A stretch of 64,000 nt of DNA from assembly GCA_009917695.1 (NCBI GenBank), contig JAACJG010000009.1, positions 124,001 to 188,000 on the forward strand. Reading direction: 5' to 3'. How positions within the stretch are numbered: position 1 is the stretch's first letter; each line of letters begins with the position of its first letter. A program made the translations under genes and the position numbers. Under the pieces are notes generated by a model. The model worked only from the letters and a program-made list of their open reading frames with translations, searched no databases and was not told where the DNA came from. Source of the stretch: Candidatus Rifleibacterium amylolyticum (GTDB lineage: Bacteria > Muiribacteriota > Ozemobacteria > Ozemobacterales > Ozemobacteraceae). Shown here one piece after another: positions 26,005 to 35,475 of the stretch.

Positions 26005-27019
26005 GCAGGCGAAGAGACTTCATAAACCGCAGCAGCTCAAACGGCCCGATCCTTCCGGGGTGAACATGTCCAAGCAGACCGGTGACAAGAAGACGGCAAC
26101 GGGCTGCCAGTCCAGCCTTTTTAAGCTCTGCGTAGATTTTTTGAGATTCGCTGGCGTGAATCATGTGGTCGTTGCTGCCATGAATCAATGAAACCCTGCA
26201 CTTTATTCCGGCAAGTCGACCTTTTGGCGACAATTCGTCGAGCGGATCATGCATAACTTTTGCGCGAAAGTATTCAATAGGGTCAAATCTGGCAAGTCTA
26301 CTCATGTAAAACTGACGCTTGTATTCTATTGAATAGTTACTGCAGTAATCGCGCAGCAGGGTCTCACATTCAGCCGCTATGTCCGCCGAAACTCCCATTT
26401 CCCGGCCAAATCGGTGAACGCCCATCACCGAGAAATGAATATATTTATCCCATTCAAGATCAGTTTCAGGAACCGCCTTGAATGTTTCACTCACGGCAAA
26501 AGATTCAGCCATTGAATAGCATGGACCAAATACGGTAACCGTAGTGACTTTGTCGGCAAACTCCTTGTTGGCTGCAGCAGTGAGCACGTAGCTCCCTGAG
26601 TAGCTGAAACCAACCAGACCGAGACGGTTTTCACAGTTTTGCTGATAATTTTTGATCAATTCGCTGATCAGATCGAGATCTTTAGTATGAAAACAGCCAT
26701 TGGCAATGTGATGAAGATCGGGCAGCACGCAAACTACCCCGCAGGCTGTCAGCGCGCGGGCAAACTGAAGAATTCTGACATCATTATTACCGTAAACCGT
26801 GACACCGTGCGCCGCGATGACAGTCACCCCAATCGGTGAAACCGGCATAAACAGGTGATAGCTGTTACCTGATGGCAGCGTCAGATCCCTCTTTTCTAGA
26901 ACGCTGCCGGCATCTTTACCAGATTCCGGCGCTCCAATATCTTTGAGGCCCAGAACCAGTTTTACCAGTCTCGCCAGAACAGCAGGTTTCATAGGGTATC
27001 TGCCGCATATGAATTGCAC
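25994..27019 (-). CDS. Alpha/beta-hydrolase family protein
   Basis: 341 aa; nucleophile elbow LGLVGFSYSGSYVL; SLIHGSNDHMIHASESQKIY; alternative start at 26992. Overlaps the convergent SPASM gene by 11 bp. Confidence 0.75.
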   Translation of the reverse strand: MQFICGRYPMKPAVLARLVKLVLGLKDIGAPESGKDAGSVLEKRDLTLPSGNSYHLFMPVSPIGVTVIAAHGVTVYGNNDVRILQFARALTACGVVCVLPDLHHIANGCFHTKDLDLISELIKNYQQNCENRLGLVGFSYSGSYVLTAAANKEFADKVTTVTVFGPCYSMAESFAVSETFKAVPETDLEWDKYIHFSVMGVHRFGREMGVSADIAAECETLLRDYCSNYSIEYKRQFYMSRLARFDPIEYFRAKVMHDPLDELSPKGRLAGIKCRVSLIHGSNDHMIHASESQKIYAELKKAGLAARCRLLVTGLLGHVHPGRIGPFELLRFMKSLRLLIE

Positions 27020-27171
27020 ACCGCGAGCAAAGTATGCATAAGTTGAATGACCTTGAATAATATTGGCATTGCGGCTCTCCGTGATTAGTGACGACCAGCA
27101 GATTTACAGATCAATAACAGAATGCTATTCTATGTCAGTTTACAGATGATTTTATCAAAGAGAAACAGATT

Positions 27172-27810
27172 ATGAAACATGAAGATAACGCCAGAGCCTA
27201 TGATGCTGGCATGAAATTGCACTGGCTGGGATCTTACAACGCCTTTCGACGTTCTCTAATCGATAATTTCGGAGATTTTGAATACTCTACCATTCTTGAT
27301 TTTGGTTGCGGAACAGGCCTTCTCCTTGAGTTCATCAAGAAACACTATAAATTCAATGGTCTTTATCTAGGAGTCGACCCCGGCAACGGCATGCTCAGAG
27401 TCGCCAAAGAAAAAACCATTGATCATCAGGACAGGCATTTCATACAAATCTCTCCATTCCCCAGTCTTCCGGTGCAAAATGAATCAGTTGATGTTTTCGT
27501 TTCATCGCTGGTAACCCATCAGATATCACTGCATGGCAAACAGGCTTTGTTCAAAGAGATTCATCGCGTGTTAAAACCGGGGGGCAGAGCTGTTATGGCC
27601 GAATTTGGCAAACCCTCCGGCATCATGGGCAATCTTCTGGCGCTTTATACAAAGAAGATCTGGGGTCGGGCGATACCAGAAATATGTGCCAATGCACCTG
27701 AAAACTTTGCAGGAGTAGTTCCGCAGCTTTTTGAATCTGCCGGTTTTTCGCAGTTCCGGATAACTGAACGCTGGAAAGGCGCCATCGACGTTATGACAGG
27801 TATTAAATGA
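27172..27810 (+). CDS. Class I SAM-dependent methyltransferase
   Basis: 212 aa; ILDFGCGTGLLLEFI, YLGVDPGNGMLRVAKEK, HRVLKPGGRAVMAEF. Confidence 0.85.
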   Translation: MKHEDNARAYDAGMKLHWLGSYNAFRRSLIDNFGDFEYSTILDFGCGTGLLLEFIKKHYKFNGLYLGVDPGNGMLRVAKEKTIDHQDRHFIQISPFPSLPVQNESVDVFVSSLVTHQISLHGKQALFKEIHRVLKPGGRAVMAEFGKPSGIMGNLLALYTKKIWGRAIPEICANAPENFAGVVPQLFESAGFSQFRITERWKGAIDVMTGIK

Positions 27811-29114
27811 CGAAGCTGCTCGAGATTCTTCTCATACAACCACGCTGGCAGAGTCACGGCTATCGAAGAAAAATCAAGGTCGATGAAAATCTCATTCATC
27901 CCCTCACTCTCGGAGTCGTAGCCGCCTGCAGCAGTCCGCACCGGGTTACCATCATCGACGAAGCAATAGAGGCTGTTCCCGGCGATCTGACAAAATACGA
28001 CCTGGTAGGAATCTCGGTCAACACCTATGTTGCCCCCCGCGCCTTTGAAATTGCCGACAAAATGCGAGCAGCTGGCGTAAAAGTGGTTATGGGCGGGGTT
28101 CACGTCTGGCTCACACCGGATGAGTGCGCCCAACACGCCGACAGCATCGTTGTTGGTTACGCCGAAGATGCCTGGCCAAGACTGCTTGAAGATTTTTCCG
28201 CCGGACGACTGCAAAACCGCTACGACTCAGCCTGGGAAGGAGTCAAACTGGCCAGCCCGCGCCGGGATCTGTTCAGATCGCGCAACGACTCACTCGCCTA
28301 TTGCGAAACAACCAGAGGCTGCCTGAACAGCTGCCGTTTCTGTTACCTGAACTGCATGCCGAAAAGAGGCCTGGTGTTCAAGGATATCGGCGATGTTTAC
28401 AAAGAGCTGCAGGCGGTGGCAGCAAACATAATTTTGTTCTGTGATGACAACATGTTTTGCAGCCGCGACTATACAATGGCTTTGTTGTCAGAGATCACAG
28501 AACTGAAAAAACACTGGTGGATACAGGCGCCTTCCAACATTTTTGACGACGAGGAACTGATCGCCACAATGGCGCGATCTGGCTGTTTTTCTGTCAGCAT
28601 TGGCTTTCAGACCGGAAGTGACGAGACAAACAAGGCAGAAAAAATCTATCAAAATCAGACAGACAGGTATAAAGCCCTGGTAGACCTGCTCCACAAGTAT
28701 CGCATTCTCGTTGACGGCACCTTTATTTTTGGCTTCGACAGTGATAAGCCAGGCGTCTTCAGAGAAACCGAAGAGTTGATTCGACGACTGGGCCTCGACT
28801 CTTACACATTTTACTTTTTAACTCCCTATCCGCAAACCCCATTTCTCGAGCAAACCCGAGCGGAAAACCGTATTATCGGCAATGACTGGACAGATTTCGA
28901 CTGGGACCACGTGGTCATCAGGCCCCGGCAGATGAGCGAAAAGCAGCTCGAAGAGGGCGTGGTAAAGCTATACCGCCGGCTAGATCGTCTTTATCACCAC
29001 CGCAGCATGCTGAAAAACTGGAAAGTCTATCCAAGATTCGCCGGTTCAGTTGAGTTAATGAGCTTTCTGGTCTCTATCGGCTGGAACTACCGCCAGTCAA
29101 GGATTCTTCCTTGA
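27807..29114 (+). CDS. B12-binding-domain radical SAM protein
   Basis: 435 aa; N-terminal cobalamin-binding-like region (YDLVGISVNTYVAPRAFEIADKMRAAGVKVVMGGVHVWLTPDE); TRGCLNSCRFCYLNC. Confidence 0.85.
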   Translation: MTKLLEILLIQPRWQSHGYRRKIKVDENLIHPLTLGVVAACSSPHRVTIIDEAIEAVPGDLTKYDLVGISVNTYVAPRAFEIADKMRAAGVKVVMGGVHVWLTPDECAQHADSIVVGYAEDAWPRLLEDFSAGRLQNRYDSAWEGVKLASPRRDLFRSRNDSLAYCETTRGCLNSCRFCYLNCMPKRGLVFKDIGDVYKELQAVAANIILFCDDNMFCSRDYTMALLSEITELKKHWWIQAPSNIFDDEELIATMARSGCFSVSIGFQTGSDETNKAEKIYQNQTDRYKALVDLLHKYRILVDGTFIFGFDSDKPGVFRETEELIRRLGLDSYTFYFLTPYPQTPFLEQTRAENRIIGNDWTDFDWDHVVIRPRQMSEKQLEEGVVKLYRRLDRLYHHRSMLKNWKVYPRFAGSVELMSFLVSIGWNYRQSRILP

Positions 29115-30494
29115 CGCCTGATGAGAACCGAAAACATTCTGCGCACACATCGGGATCAAGCGATCACCAGGCATCGGATAAGGATTGCAGCATTTGATCA
29201 GGCGGCCAAAATCGAGCGTGTGCGCGTCCATGAACTGATGAATAAAAATGGCCTTCATGTTGTCAATACCGGTGGTGATTCTGGCGCCGGGCGAAGCATC
29301 CTCATTGAGTTTTTTTATAATCGCTTTGACGCGATCGAGCAGTCTGGTCGATGCAGTGCTGGAATCAGAAGCAGACCACAGCTTGTAAAGACGATTTTTG
29401 ATCATGTCATAGCCGTCACGATCGAGCCCGGGCAGTGTCTTATTGGCTATCATGGCAAGATAATCGTCGCGGCCGAGAAAATCCTTAAGACTGTAATACT
29501 CACCATCAGCGACCTTTAAGTAATAAGACAGTGCAAAACAAGAATAGTGCGAGCATGGCAGAGGATTGAAATCGCCTTTTCCGACATACCTGCTACCCTC
29601 GATTGCGTGAACGATGTCGGGAATGGTCAGTCGATGAAATTCGGCATCGAGATTTGCCGCACTACCCGAGAAAGTAACCGGCTGAAACATCAATGAAACA
29701 GCCTGTGAAGTAAAGAAATAATCGCTGATCCGGTGGATTTCGTCATCATTGACGCCTTTGAGAATCGTTGCCACCAGCGAGTAAGTAACTCCTTCTGCCT
29801 CAAGCAGCTCGATCAGCCTCAGCTTGTCGCCGGCCAGATCAGTCCCTCTGATGAACTTCCAGGTTTCCGGCTTGAAGCCATCGAACTGCAGGGCCGCGAT
29901 GGTTCGCGTCTCACGAAACATCTGTCGAAGAGCCGGGTTTTCAAGAAAAGCCAGACCGTTTGTCGATACAGAAAGCTGCACGACACCCTTTTCTTTGGCA
30001 ATCAGGATCATTTTTTCAAGATCAGGGTGCAGCAAAGGTTCGCCTCCACTGATGTTGACCACATCCATGCGCCCTTCTGTATGCAGCAGATTGTCGATAA
30101 TCCCGGCAAACTGATCGACAGACAACGAAAAAGGTCGATCAAATCTCTTCAAGCATACCGGACAGGTCAGGTCGCAACTGTCGGTGATCTCGATAATCGG
30201 CAGACAGACGTGCTGGCGATGTTGCGGGCAATAACCGCAGCTTTCAGGGCAACCGACAAACTCAGCAACATTTCTTTCTTTAGGGTTCTGAGAAGGCTTG
30301 ATATAAGCCATGCTGGCACGATACCAGTCCGGATCCGAACAAATGAGAGCTTGCGAAAGTCCGTGTTCAGGGCAGAATTTTTCGAGAAAAACCTTGCCGC
30401 CGACTTCGATTATTCTGGCCCGCACCTTGCTCAGGCAAGTTGGGCAGACAGCCATTGTCTGCGAGTAAATCAGTTTTGTTTCGCCTTTCTTCAT
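29097..30494 (-). CDS. Radical SAM protein, COG1964/tetraether lipid synthase (Tes)-like
   Basis: 465 aa; N-terminal CPTC...FCPEHG; ITDSCDLTCPVCLKRF; VNISGGEPLLHPDL; LPCSHYSCFALSYYL; C-terminal FIHQFMDAHTLDFGRLIKCCNPYPMPGDRLIPMCAQN. Confidence 0.75.
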   Translation of the reverse strand: MKKGETKLIYSQTMAVCPTCLSKVRARIIEVGGKVFLEKFCPEHGLSQALICSDPDWYRASMAYIKPSQNPKERNVAEFVGCPESCGYCPQHRQHVCLPIIEITDSCDLTCPVCLKRFDRPFSLSVDQFAGIIDNLLHTEGRMDVVNISGGEPLLHPDLEKMILIAKEKGVVQLSVSTNGLAFLENPALRQMFRETRTIAALQFDGFKPETWKFIRGTDLAGDKLRLIELLEAEGVTYSLVATILKGVNDDEIHRISDYFFTSQAVSLMFQPVTFSGSAANLDAEFHRLTIPDIVHAIEGSRYVGKGDFNPLPCSHYSCFALSYYLKVADGEYYSLKDFLGRDDYLAMIANKTLPGLDRDGYDMIKNRLYKLWSASDSSTASTRLLDRVKAIIKKLNEDASPGARITTGIDNMKAIFIHQFMDAHTLDFGRLIKCCNPYPMPGDRLIPMCAQNVFGSHQASRKNP

Positions 30495-31882
30495 AATGGC
30501 TCAACCCAGAATCTCGGGTCTTTCTGGCGATATAAAAGATTATAAGAGCAGGCAGGAATCATATTGCCGTTTTCATCGGGCACGAGATCGCCGCAACGTG
30601 AAACTCTGTCGAGATCAAAGTTGTCGGCGTCCATGTGCGGGTGAATGTATACCATCTTAACCAGACTTTCCAGTTGTTTGCGGCGGTCTTCATCTGGCAG
30701 ATCAAGATTGTCGGAATAAACCTGGCGAATAAGCCGCTTAAAATGCAGCAACATATCCTCATCGCCATTTTCAGCCCATAATCGGTTCAAACCCTCAAGA
30801 AAATCCATCGAAAAACGACGATCCGGTTCGAGCAGATAGTTGCCGGCAGTTAGCTCTGACAAGCGCTGACGGTCAAGGATTTTCGCGAGAGAAACCAGGC
30901 GGTCGCCATAATGAACATAGTAGGCAACGCTGTAACAAAGCGGATGATAAGAGCCCAGCGGGAAAAAGTCTTCGCGGGCAAAGCCGTCTTCTTCGCAGAG
31001 CAGGCGCTCCATCTGATCTATCGGCAGGCGCCTTTTCGGCTCAAAATCTGCGCCATTTTTCCCGGTAAAGGTCATGTTCTGAATGGTAACGCTGCGCACA
31101 AAACTTTTGCCAAGCCAGGCGTGTGTGAGTCGGGCAACCTCTTTTTCGTTAACCCCCAGAGCCGCCACCAGCAGAATCGTCGTCGGAATAGCGAGCTGTT
31201 CGATTGTCGCAAGTGCCTGCAGCTTAAGGTCTGTAATGTCCTTGCCATACATCAGAACGCTGGTAGCTGGGTCGAGAGTGTCGAGATTGAAGACCAGCTG
31301 GACTCCCGATTCTTTGAGTTTTCTGGCGAACTCGAAGTCCTGAGCGATTTTGATACCGTTTGTATTCATGGTAATGCGCCCGATGTTCTCATTTTTGCAG
31401 GCTTCAATGATGGCGAAAAGTTCAGGGTGCAGAGTCGGCTCGCCGCCGGTCAGGTTTATCAGCTGCACGCCGCCAGAGGCATCGATAATACCCTTGATTA
31501 TCGCGCGGGTTTCTTCTACGGACTTGTAGTAGCGAAGATCCGGCCGATTGAAGGTAAAGCATTTCGGACAATCAAGATTACAGTCGTTGGTGATCGAAAA
31601 AACCGGCAGTCTGAGACCATTGCTGTGCCATTCACAAGGGCCGCAATCGAGCGGACAGCCTTGGCGACAAGGAACAGGCGCCGCAACCGAAGTCGCTACA
31701 TGCGGCCGATTGATTCTTTCGGCATACCAGGCGTAGCTCTCGGCAATTATCTCTGATTGCACGCCAGCAGGGCACAAACGCTCCATATATACCGAACCTT
31801 TGCGTTCGAGAATCACGGCGTGTTCAACCTGCCGACAACTGTTGCACCAGGCGCTGGTCGATCGAATCAGAGTCTCGGTCAT
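30491..31882 (-). CDS. Radical SAM protein, COG1964/Tes-like, paralogue of adjacent gene
   Basis: ITNDCNLDCPKCFTF; INLTGGEPTLHPEL; LGSYHPLCYSVAYYVHYGDRLVSLAKILDRQR; YIHPHMDADNFDLDRVSRCGDLVPDENGNMIPACSYNLLYR. ATG at 31882 preferred over track start 31969. Confidence 0.75.
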   Translation of the reverse strand: MTETLIRSTSAWCNSCRQVEHAVILERKGSVYMERLCPAGVQSEIIAESYAWYAERINRPHVATSVAAPVPCRQGCPLDCGPCEWHSNGLRLPVFSITNDCNLDCPKCFTFNRPDLRYYKSVEETRAIIKGIIDASGGVQLINLTGGEPTLHPELFAIIEACKNENIGRITMNTNGIKIAQDFEFARKLKESGVQLVFNLDTLDPATSVLMYGKDITDLKLQALATIEQLAIPTTILLVAALGVNEKEVARLTHAWLGKSFVRSVTIQNMTFTGKNGADFEPKRRLPIDQMERLLCEEDGFAREDFFPLGSYHPLCYSVAYYVHYGDRLVSLAKILDRQRLSELTAGNYLLEPDRRFSMDFLEGLNRLWAENGDEDMLLHFKRLIRQVYSDNLDLPDEDRRKQLESLVKMVYIHPHMDADNFDLDRVSRCGDLVPDENGNMIPACSYNLLYRQKDPRFWVEPL

Positions 31883-31886
31883 CAGC

Positions 31887-32609
31887 TCAGATTCCTCCGT
31901 CTGAAGCGATGTTCTGACCATTGATATACGAAGCTTTGTCAGAGGCGAGAAACGCCGCCAGCTCAGCAATATCGCCAGCAGTTCCGGCGCGGCCTACCGC
32001 ACAATGTTTGATAAAGTCATCGCGCAGGTCGTCAGGCACCCCCCTGGCGACTCCTCCGGCAAGCAAACCAGGAATCACCGAGTTGACACGAATGTTGAAA
32101 CGCTTCAATTCAGCCGCCAGTGAAAATGTCATGCCATTGACCGCGGCTTTGGTCATCGCATAAGTCAGGGGCACGTCAAGAATTCGCTGCCCCGCAATCG
32201 ACCCCATATTGATGATCACGCCGGACTTGTTGCGGATCATGCCGCGAACAACCGCCTTGGTGACAAAAATCAGCCCCTTCATGTTGACGGCGAGAACTTC
32301 ATCGACATCGTCTTCGTCAAGCATTGCCAGAGGCATAACCTGGCTTATCGCAGCATTGTTAACCAGAATGTCTATCTTCTCGTGCCTTGTATAAAGCTGC
32401 TCAACGACATGTGTGATCTCTTTGACATCACGCATGTTCATTTTTACCGATTCACTGCCGGCAACTTCGCCGGTCAGCTTTTCGGCCTTGTCGGCGCCAC
32501 GATTGTAAGAAAAGATGACACGGGCGCCATAACCGGCAAAGGCTCTTACAAGCTCACTGCCTATGTATCCGGTTCCTCCGGTTATAAAAACAGTTTTACC
32601 TTTATGCAT
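31887..32609 (-). CDS. SDR-family 3-oxoacyl-ACP reductase-like protein
   Basis: 240 aa; VFITGGTGYIGSELVRAF; NNAAISQ; YAMTKAAVNGMTFSLAAELKRFNIRVNSVIPG. Confidence 0.85.
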   Translation of the reverse strand: MHKGKTVFITGGTGYIGSELVRAFAGYGARVIFSYNRGADKAEKLTGEVAGSESVKMNMRDVKEITHVVEQLYTRHEKIDILVNNAAISQVMPLAMLDEDDVDEVLAVNMKGLIFVTKAVVRGMIRNKSGVIINMGSIAGQRILDVPLTYAMTKAAVNGMTFSLAAELKRFNIRVNSVIPGLLAGGVARGVPDDLRDDFIKHCAVGRAGTAGDIAELAAFLASDKASYINGQNIASDGGI

Positions 32610-32610
32610 A

Positions 32611-32985
32611 TCAGGCCTTCTCTGACATTTTCAGCTCGATTACATGCGCCAGATCACGCACAGTGAGAACCCGGAAAAGTTCTACCCTTGTCATGCCCGC
32701 TCTATATCTGCCGGGCTCCGCCTTCAGATTGCTTGTAATCAGCTCGGCGCCCTTGGCCGTCAGCCTTTCGTCGGCGAACAGATCCTCAGGGTCAGTTCCG
32801 GCTACGATAATCTGGCTGGTTTTAAGCACAACGCCAAAATTCTTTTCGACAAGATAGACGATTTCGACGAAATCGATGCTGTCGGCGCCCAGATCGCTGA
32901 CCAGCGATGAATCCGGTTCGATTTCATCGACCGAATCGAGATCCAGTACCGGCAGCAGCAGCTCGCGGAGCTTTTGTTCAACCAT
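32611..32985 (-). CDS. Acyl carrier protein-like
   Basis: 124 aa; LVSDLGADSIDFVEIVYLVEKNFGV phosphopantetheine-site motif; extended C-terminal half. Confidence 0.8.
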   Translation of the reverse strand: MVEQKLRELLLPVLDLDSVDEIEPDSSLVSDLGADSIDFVEIVYLVEKNFGVVLKTSQIIVAGTDPEDLFADERLTAKGAELITSNLKAEPGRYRAGMTRVELFRVLTVRDLAHVIELKMSEKA

Positions 32986-33574
32986 TGCTATTCTCCTGTG
33001 ACTTGTAACCGAGCGCTATCAAAGCCCCGATTTCTCTTGATTCCCGGACTTTAAACAAGCGGGCAAGCCCGTCGTGCGCCAGCAAAGGCCCGGTCATGCA
33101 GCAGGCGCCGAGCTGTAATGATTCGGCGGCAAGCAGAATCAGCATGCTCACGCACGAAATAGACTTGATAAAATTCTCTCGTTCCCAGCGGACAATCTGC
33201 TGGTTTCCGCCGGTCATCAGCGATAACGCAGGCATAACGCGAAACTCGGTCAGCAGTAGAACTGGAGCCGTTTTGAACGCGACAAAGTTCTCGGCGTAGT
33301 CGTTGAAGGGCGCGCGCATGTCTTCTCTGACATCTGTCGCCAAGGTCTTGCAGTGAGCCTGCACCAGATCGGCAGCGTCTGCAATGACATCACTGTCGCT
33401 GATCGTTCTTACCGCCCAGTTTTTGCGACCGGAAGCATAGGGCGACAGCATGGCAACGTCGAGAACCTTTTGAATCAGGTCTTCTGGCAGAGGCCGGGCG
33501 GAAAAGGCCCGACAGCTTTTTCGGGCCTGAGCGATGTTTTTGAGCGCCTCATATTGCGCAACATTACAATCCAT
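32978..33574 (-). CDS. Nitroreductase-family protein
   Basis: ALKNIAQARKSCRAFSARPLPEDLIQKVLDVAMLSPYASGRKNWAVRTI; LAAESLQLGACCMTGPLLA. Start at MDCNVAQYE preferred over track start 33712. Confidence 0.75.
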   Translation of the reverse strand: MDCNVAQYEALKNIAQARKSCRAFSARPLPEDLIQKVLDVAMLSPYASGRKNWAVRTISDSDVIADAADLVQAHCKTLATDVREDMRAPFNDYAENFVAFKTAPVLLLTEFRVMPALSLMTGGNQQIVRWERENFIKSISCVSMLILLAAESLQLGACCMTGPLLAHDGLARLFKVRESREIGALIALGYKSQENSNG

Positions 33575-34283
33575 ACATGAAGCCCCCGTTGACGTGCACC
33601 ACTTCACCGACAATGAACGAGGCATTTTCACTGAGAAGAAATGCGGCAACGGCTGCAACCTCTTCGGGCCTGCCCAGGCGGTTGAGCGCAACATTCTTTT
33701 TGACCTCGTCACCGGTATAGCTGAGCAGACCCTTTAGACTGCCGGCGTCAATAGGACCGGGAGCGATGCAGTTGACCCTGACACCTTTTCGGCTGCACTC
33801 CGCGGCGAGTGAACGAGTGAATGATTCGATAAAGCCCTTTGTGCCGGCATAAACGGTTTGGCCGCGCACTCCACGCGAAGCCGCCACCGAAGAAATATTG
33901 AGAATCGAGCCGTTTCTTCGGGCCAGCATGCCGGGAACAACCGCCCGGCACAGCCTGATCATTGCCAGCAGATTGACGCTTATCATCAGCTCAATTTCGG
34001 CATCAGACATCTGCGCCAGCGGTGCAGAAAGCGTTGCTGCCGCGCAGTTAACCAGAATATCACAGCCCTCGGCGGTGTTGATCAGATCAGATAAATACCC
34101 GGAATCAGCGAGATTTCCGGCAGAAATTACGGCTTTGCGGCATGGCAGCTCATCTCGCAATCGTTCGAGGGCCCCGAAATTTCTGAAACCATGCAGAATC
34201 ATTTCGTCATCAGACTCCGCGATTTTGCGGCATATCGCCGCGCCAATCTCTGAGCTGGCACCGGTCAGCAAAATTTTACGCAT
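33564..34283 (-). CDS. SDR-family 3-oxoacyl-ACP reductase-like protein
   Basis: 239 aa; ILLTGASSEIGAAICRKIAE; VNCAAATLSAP; YAGTKGFIESFTRSLAAECSRKGVRVNCIAPG. Confidence 0.85.
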   Translation of the reverse strand: MRKILLTGASSEIGAAICRKIAESDDEMILHGFRNFGALERLRDELPCRKAVISAGNLADSGYLSDLINTAEGCDILVNCAAATLSAPLAQMSDAEIELMISVNLLAMIRLCRAVVPGMLARRNGSILNISSVAASRGVRGQTVYAGTKGFIESFTRSLAAECSRKGVRVNCIAPGPIDAGSLKGLLSYTGDEVKKNVALNRLGRPEEVAAVAAFLLSENASFIVGEVVHVNGGFMYGL

Positions 34284-35475
34284 CGAAACGCCTCATTACT
34301 ATCGCAGTATTCTGCCCGCCAAAAGCAGCATTGAGCTTGAGAACATACTTTATATCGAGATCGAGCGGCCTGCCTCTGATAACATTGAGCCCGACCTCGG
34401 GATCGGGTTCATCATAGTTAACAGTTACCGGAACCTTGCCATTCTGCATTGACCAGATTACGGCAAGAAGCTCCATGGCACCGCAGGCACCAATGAGATG
34501 GCCAATCTGGCCCTTCATTGAATATACCGGTATCTTAGCATATCGGTCGGAGAAAATGCGCTTCATGGCACTAGCCTCTGCCGGCGCGTTTTTGTGAGTT
34601 CCGGTGCCGTGCAGATGAACACAGTCGATCTGATCCGGTGTAATCCCGGCCTCGCTTATGGCCTGCAGAGCGGCGCGAGCCAGCTGCTCACCGCTCGGAT
34701 CAGGGTCGGTGACCAGCCAGGCATCCATTGTCGAGCTGTAACCGCAGATTTCAGCAAGAATACGTTCCGGCACAGCGTTGGCAGAACTTTCGAGCAGAAA
34801 CGCAACCGCGCCCTCGCCAAGCACCAGACCGCGGCGGTTCTTATCAAATGGCCGGCAGGCCTGAGACGGGTCTCCCGTCCAGTCTGACAAAGCACCAAGC
34901 TTATAGAAGCCCAGATAATGAAGATGACACAGCATCGAATCGTAACCGCCGCTGACAACCGCAGTGGCAGGATCAGAGCGCACGATTCTGCAGGCAAGCC
35001 CGATAGACTGGGTCGAAGCGACGCAGGCGGCGACATTGGCTGACTGCCCGCCTTTCAGGGCGTATTTTGCCGCCAGCCTTTTGACTGCGAGATGAGCATG
35101 GGCGCAATCCGCCTGCCATTCTCCAGTTAGCGCGCGACTGCTGTTGACATAGTTTTCGATATCAAAATAATCGATGCCGGTTCCGAGATGAATCTGTCTC
35201 TTTTCTGGCGCATAGCGGCTGAGATCAGACATCTCAATGAGCTGCCCAACAGCCTGTTCGATAAAAAATGATTTTCTGTCGGTGCCGGCAGGAGTTAACA
35301 CGACTTCGCCGACATGCCTGACTTCGCCTCCATGGCTGACGGGAAAATGGTCGACGTTGAAAGATTCGATTCCGGCAATGGCACTTTTTGCCAGCGAAAT
35401 GTTAGCGTAAATTTCTTCGACACTGGTACCGGAAGGGGCAAAGGCCGCGGCGGCCGTGATGTAAACTCTGTTCAT
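34276..35475 (-). CDS. Beta-ketoacyl-ACP synthase with intact Cys-His-His
   Basis: 399 aa; SANVAACVASTQSIGLA; HLHGTGTHKNAPAEASAM; MKGQIGHLIGACGAMELL. Confidence 0.85.
   Translation of the reverse strand: MNRVYITAAAAFAPSGTSVEEIYANISLAKSAIAGIESFNVDHFPVSHGGEVRHVGEVVLTPAGTDRKSFFIEQAVGQLIEMSDLSRYAPEKRQIHLGTGIDYFDIENYVNSSRALTGEWQADCAHAHLAVKRLAAKYALKGGQSANVAACVASTQSIGLACRIVRSDPATAVVSGGYDSMLCHLHYLGFYKLGALSDWTGDPSQACRPFDKNRRGLVLGEGAVAFLLESSANAVPERILAEICGYSSTMDAWLVTDPDPSGEQLARAALQAISEAGITPDQIDCVHLHGTGTHKNAPAEASAMKRIFSDRYAKIPVYSMKGQIGHLIGACGAMELLAVIWSMQNGKVPVTVNYDEPDPEVGLNVIRGRPLDLDIKYVLKLNAAFGGQNTAIVMRRFDA

Noticed and set aside
29733-30545. 270-aa plus-strand ORF
   Set aside because: Antisense shadow of the COG1964-like radical SAM gene; no family motifs.
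30911-31756. 281-aa plus-strand ORF
   Set aside because: Antisense shadow of the second COG1964-like radical SAM gene.
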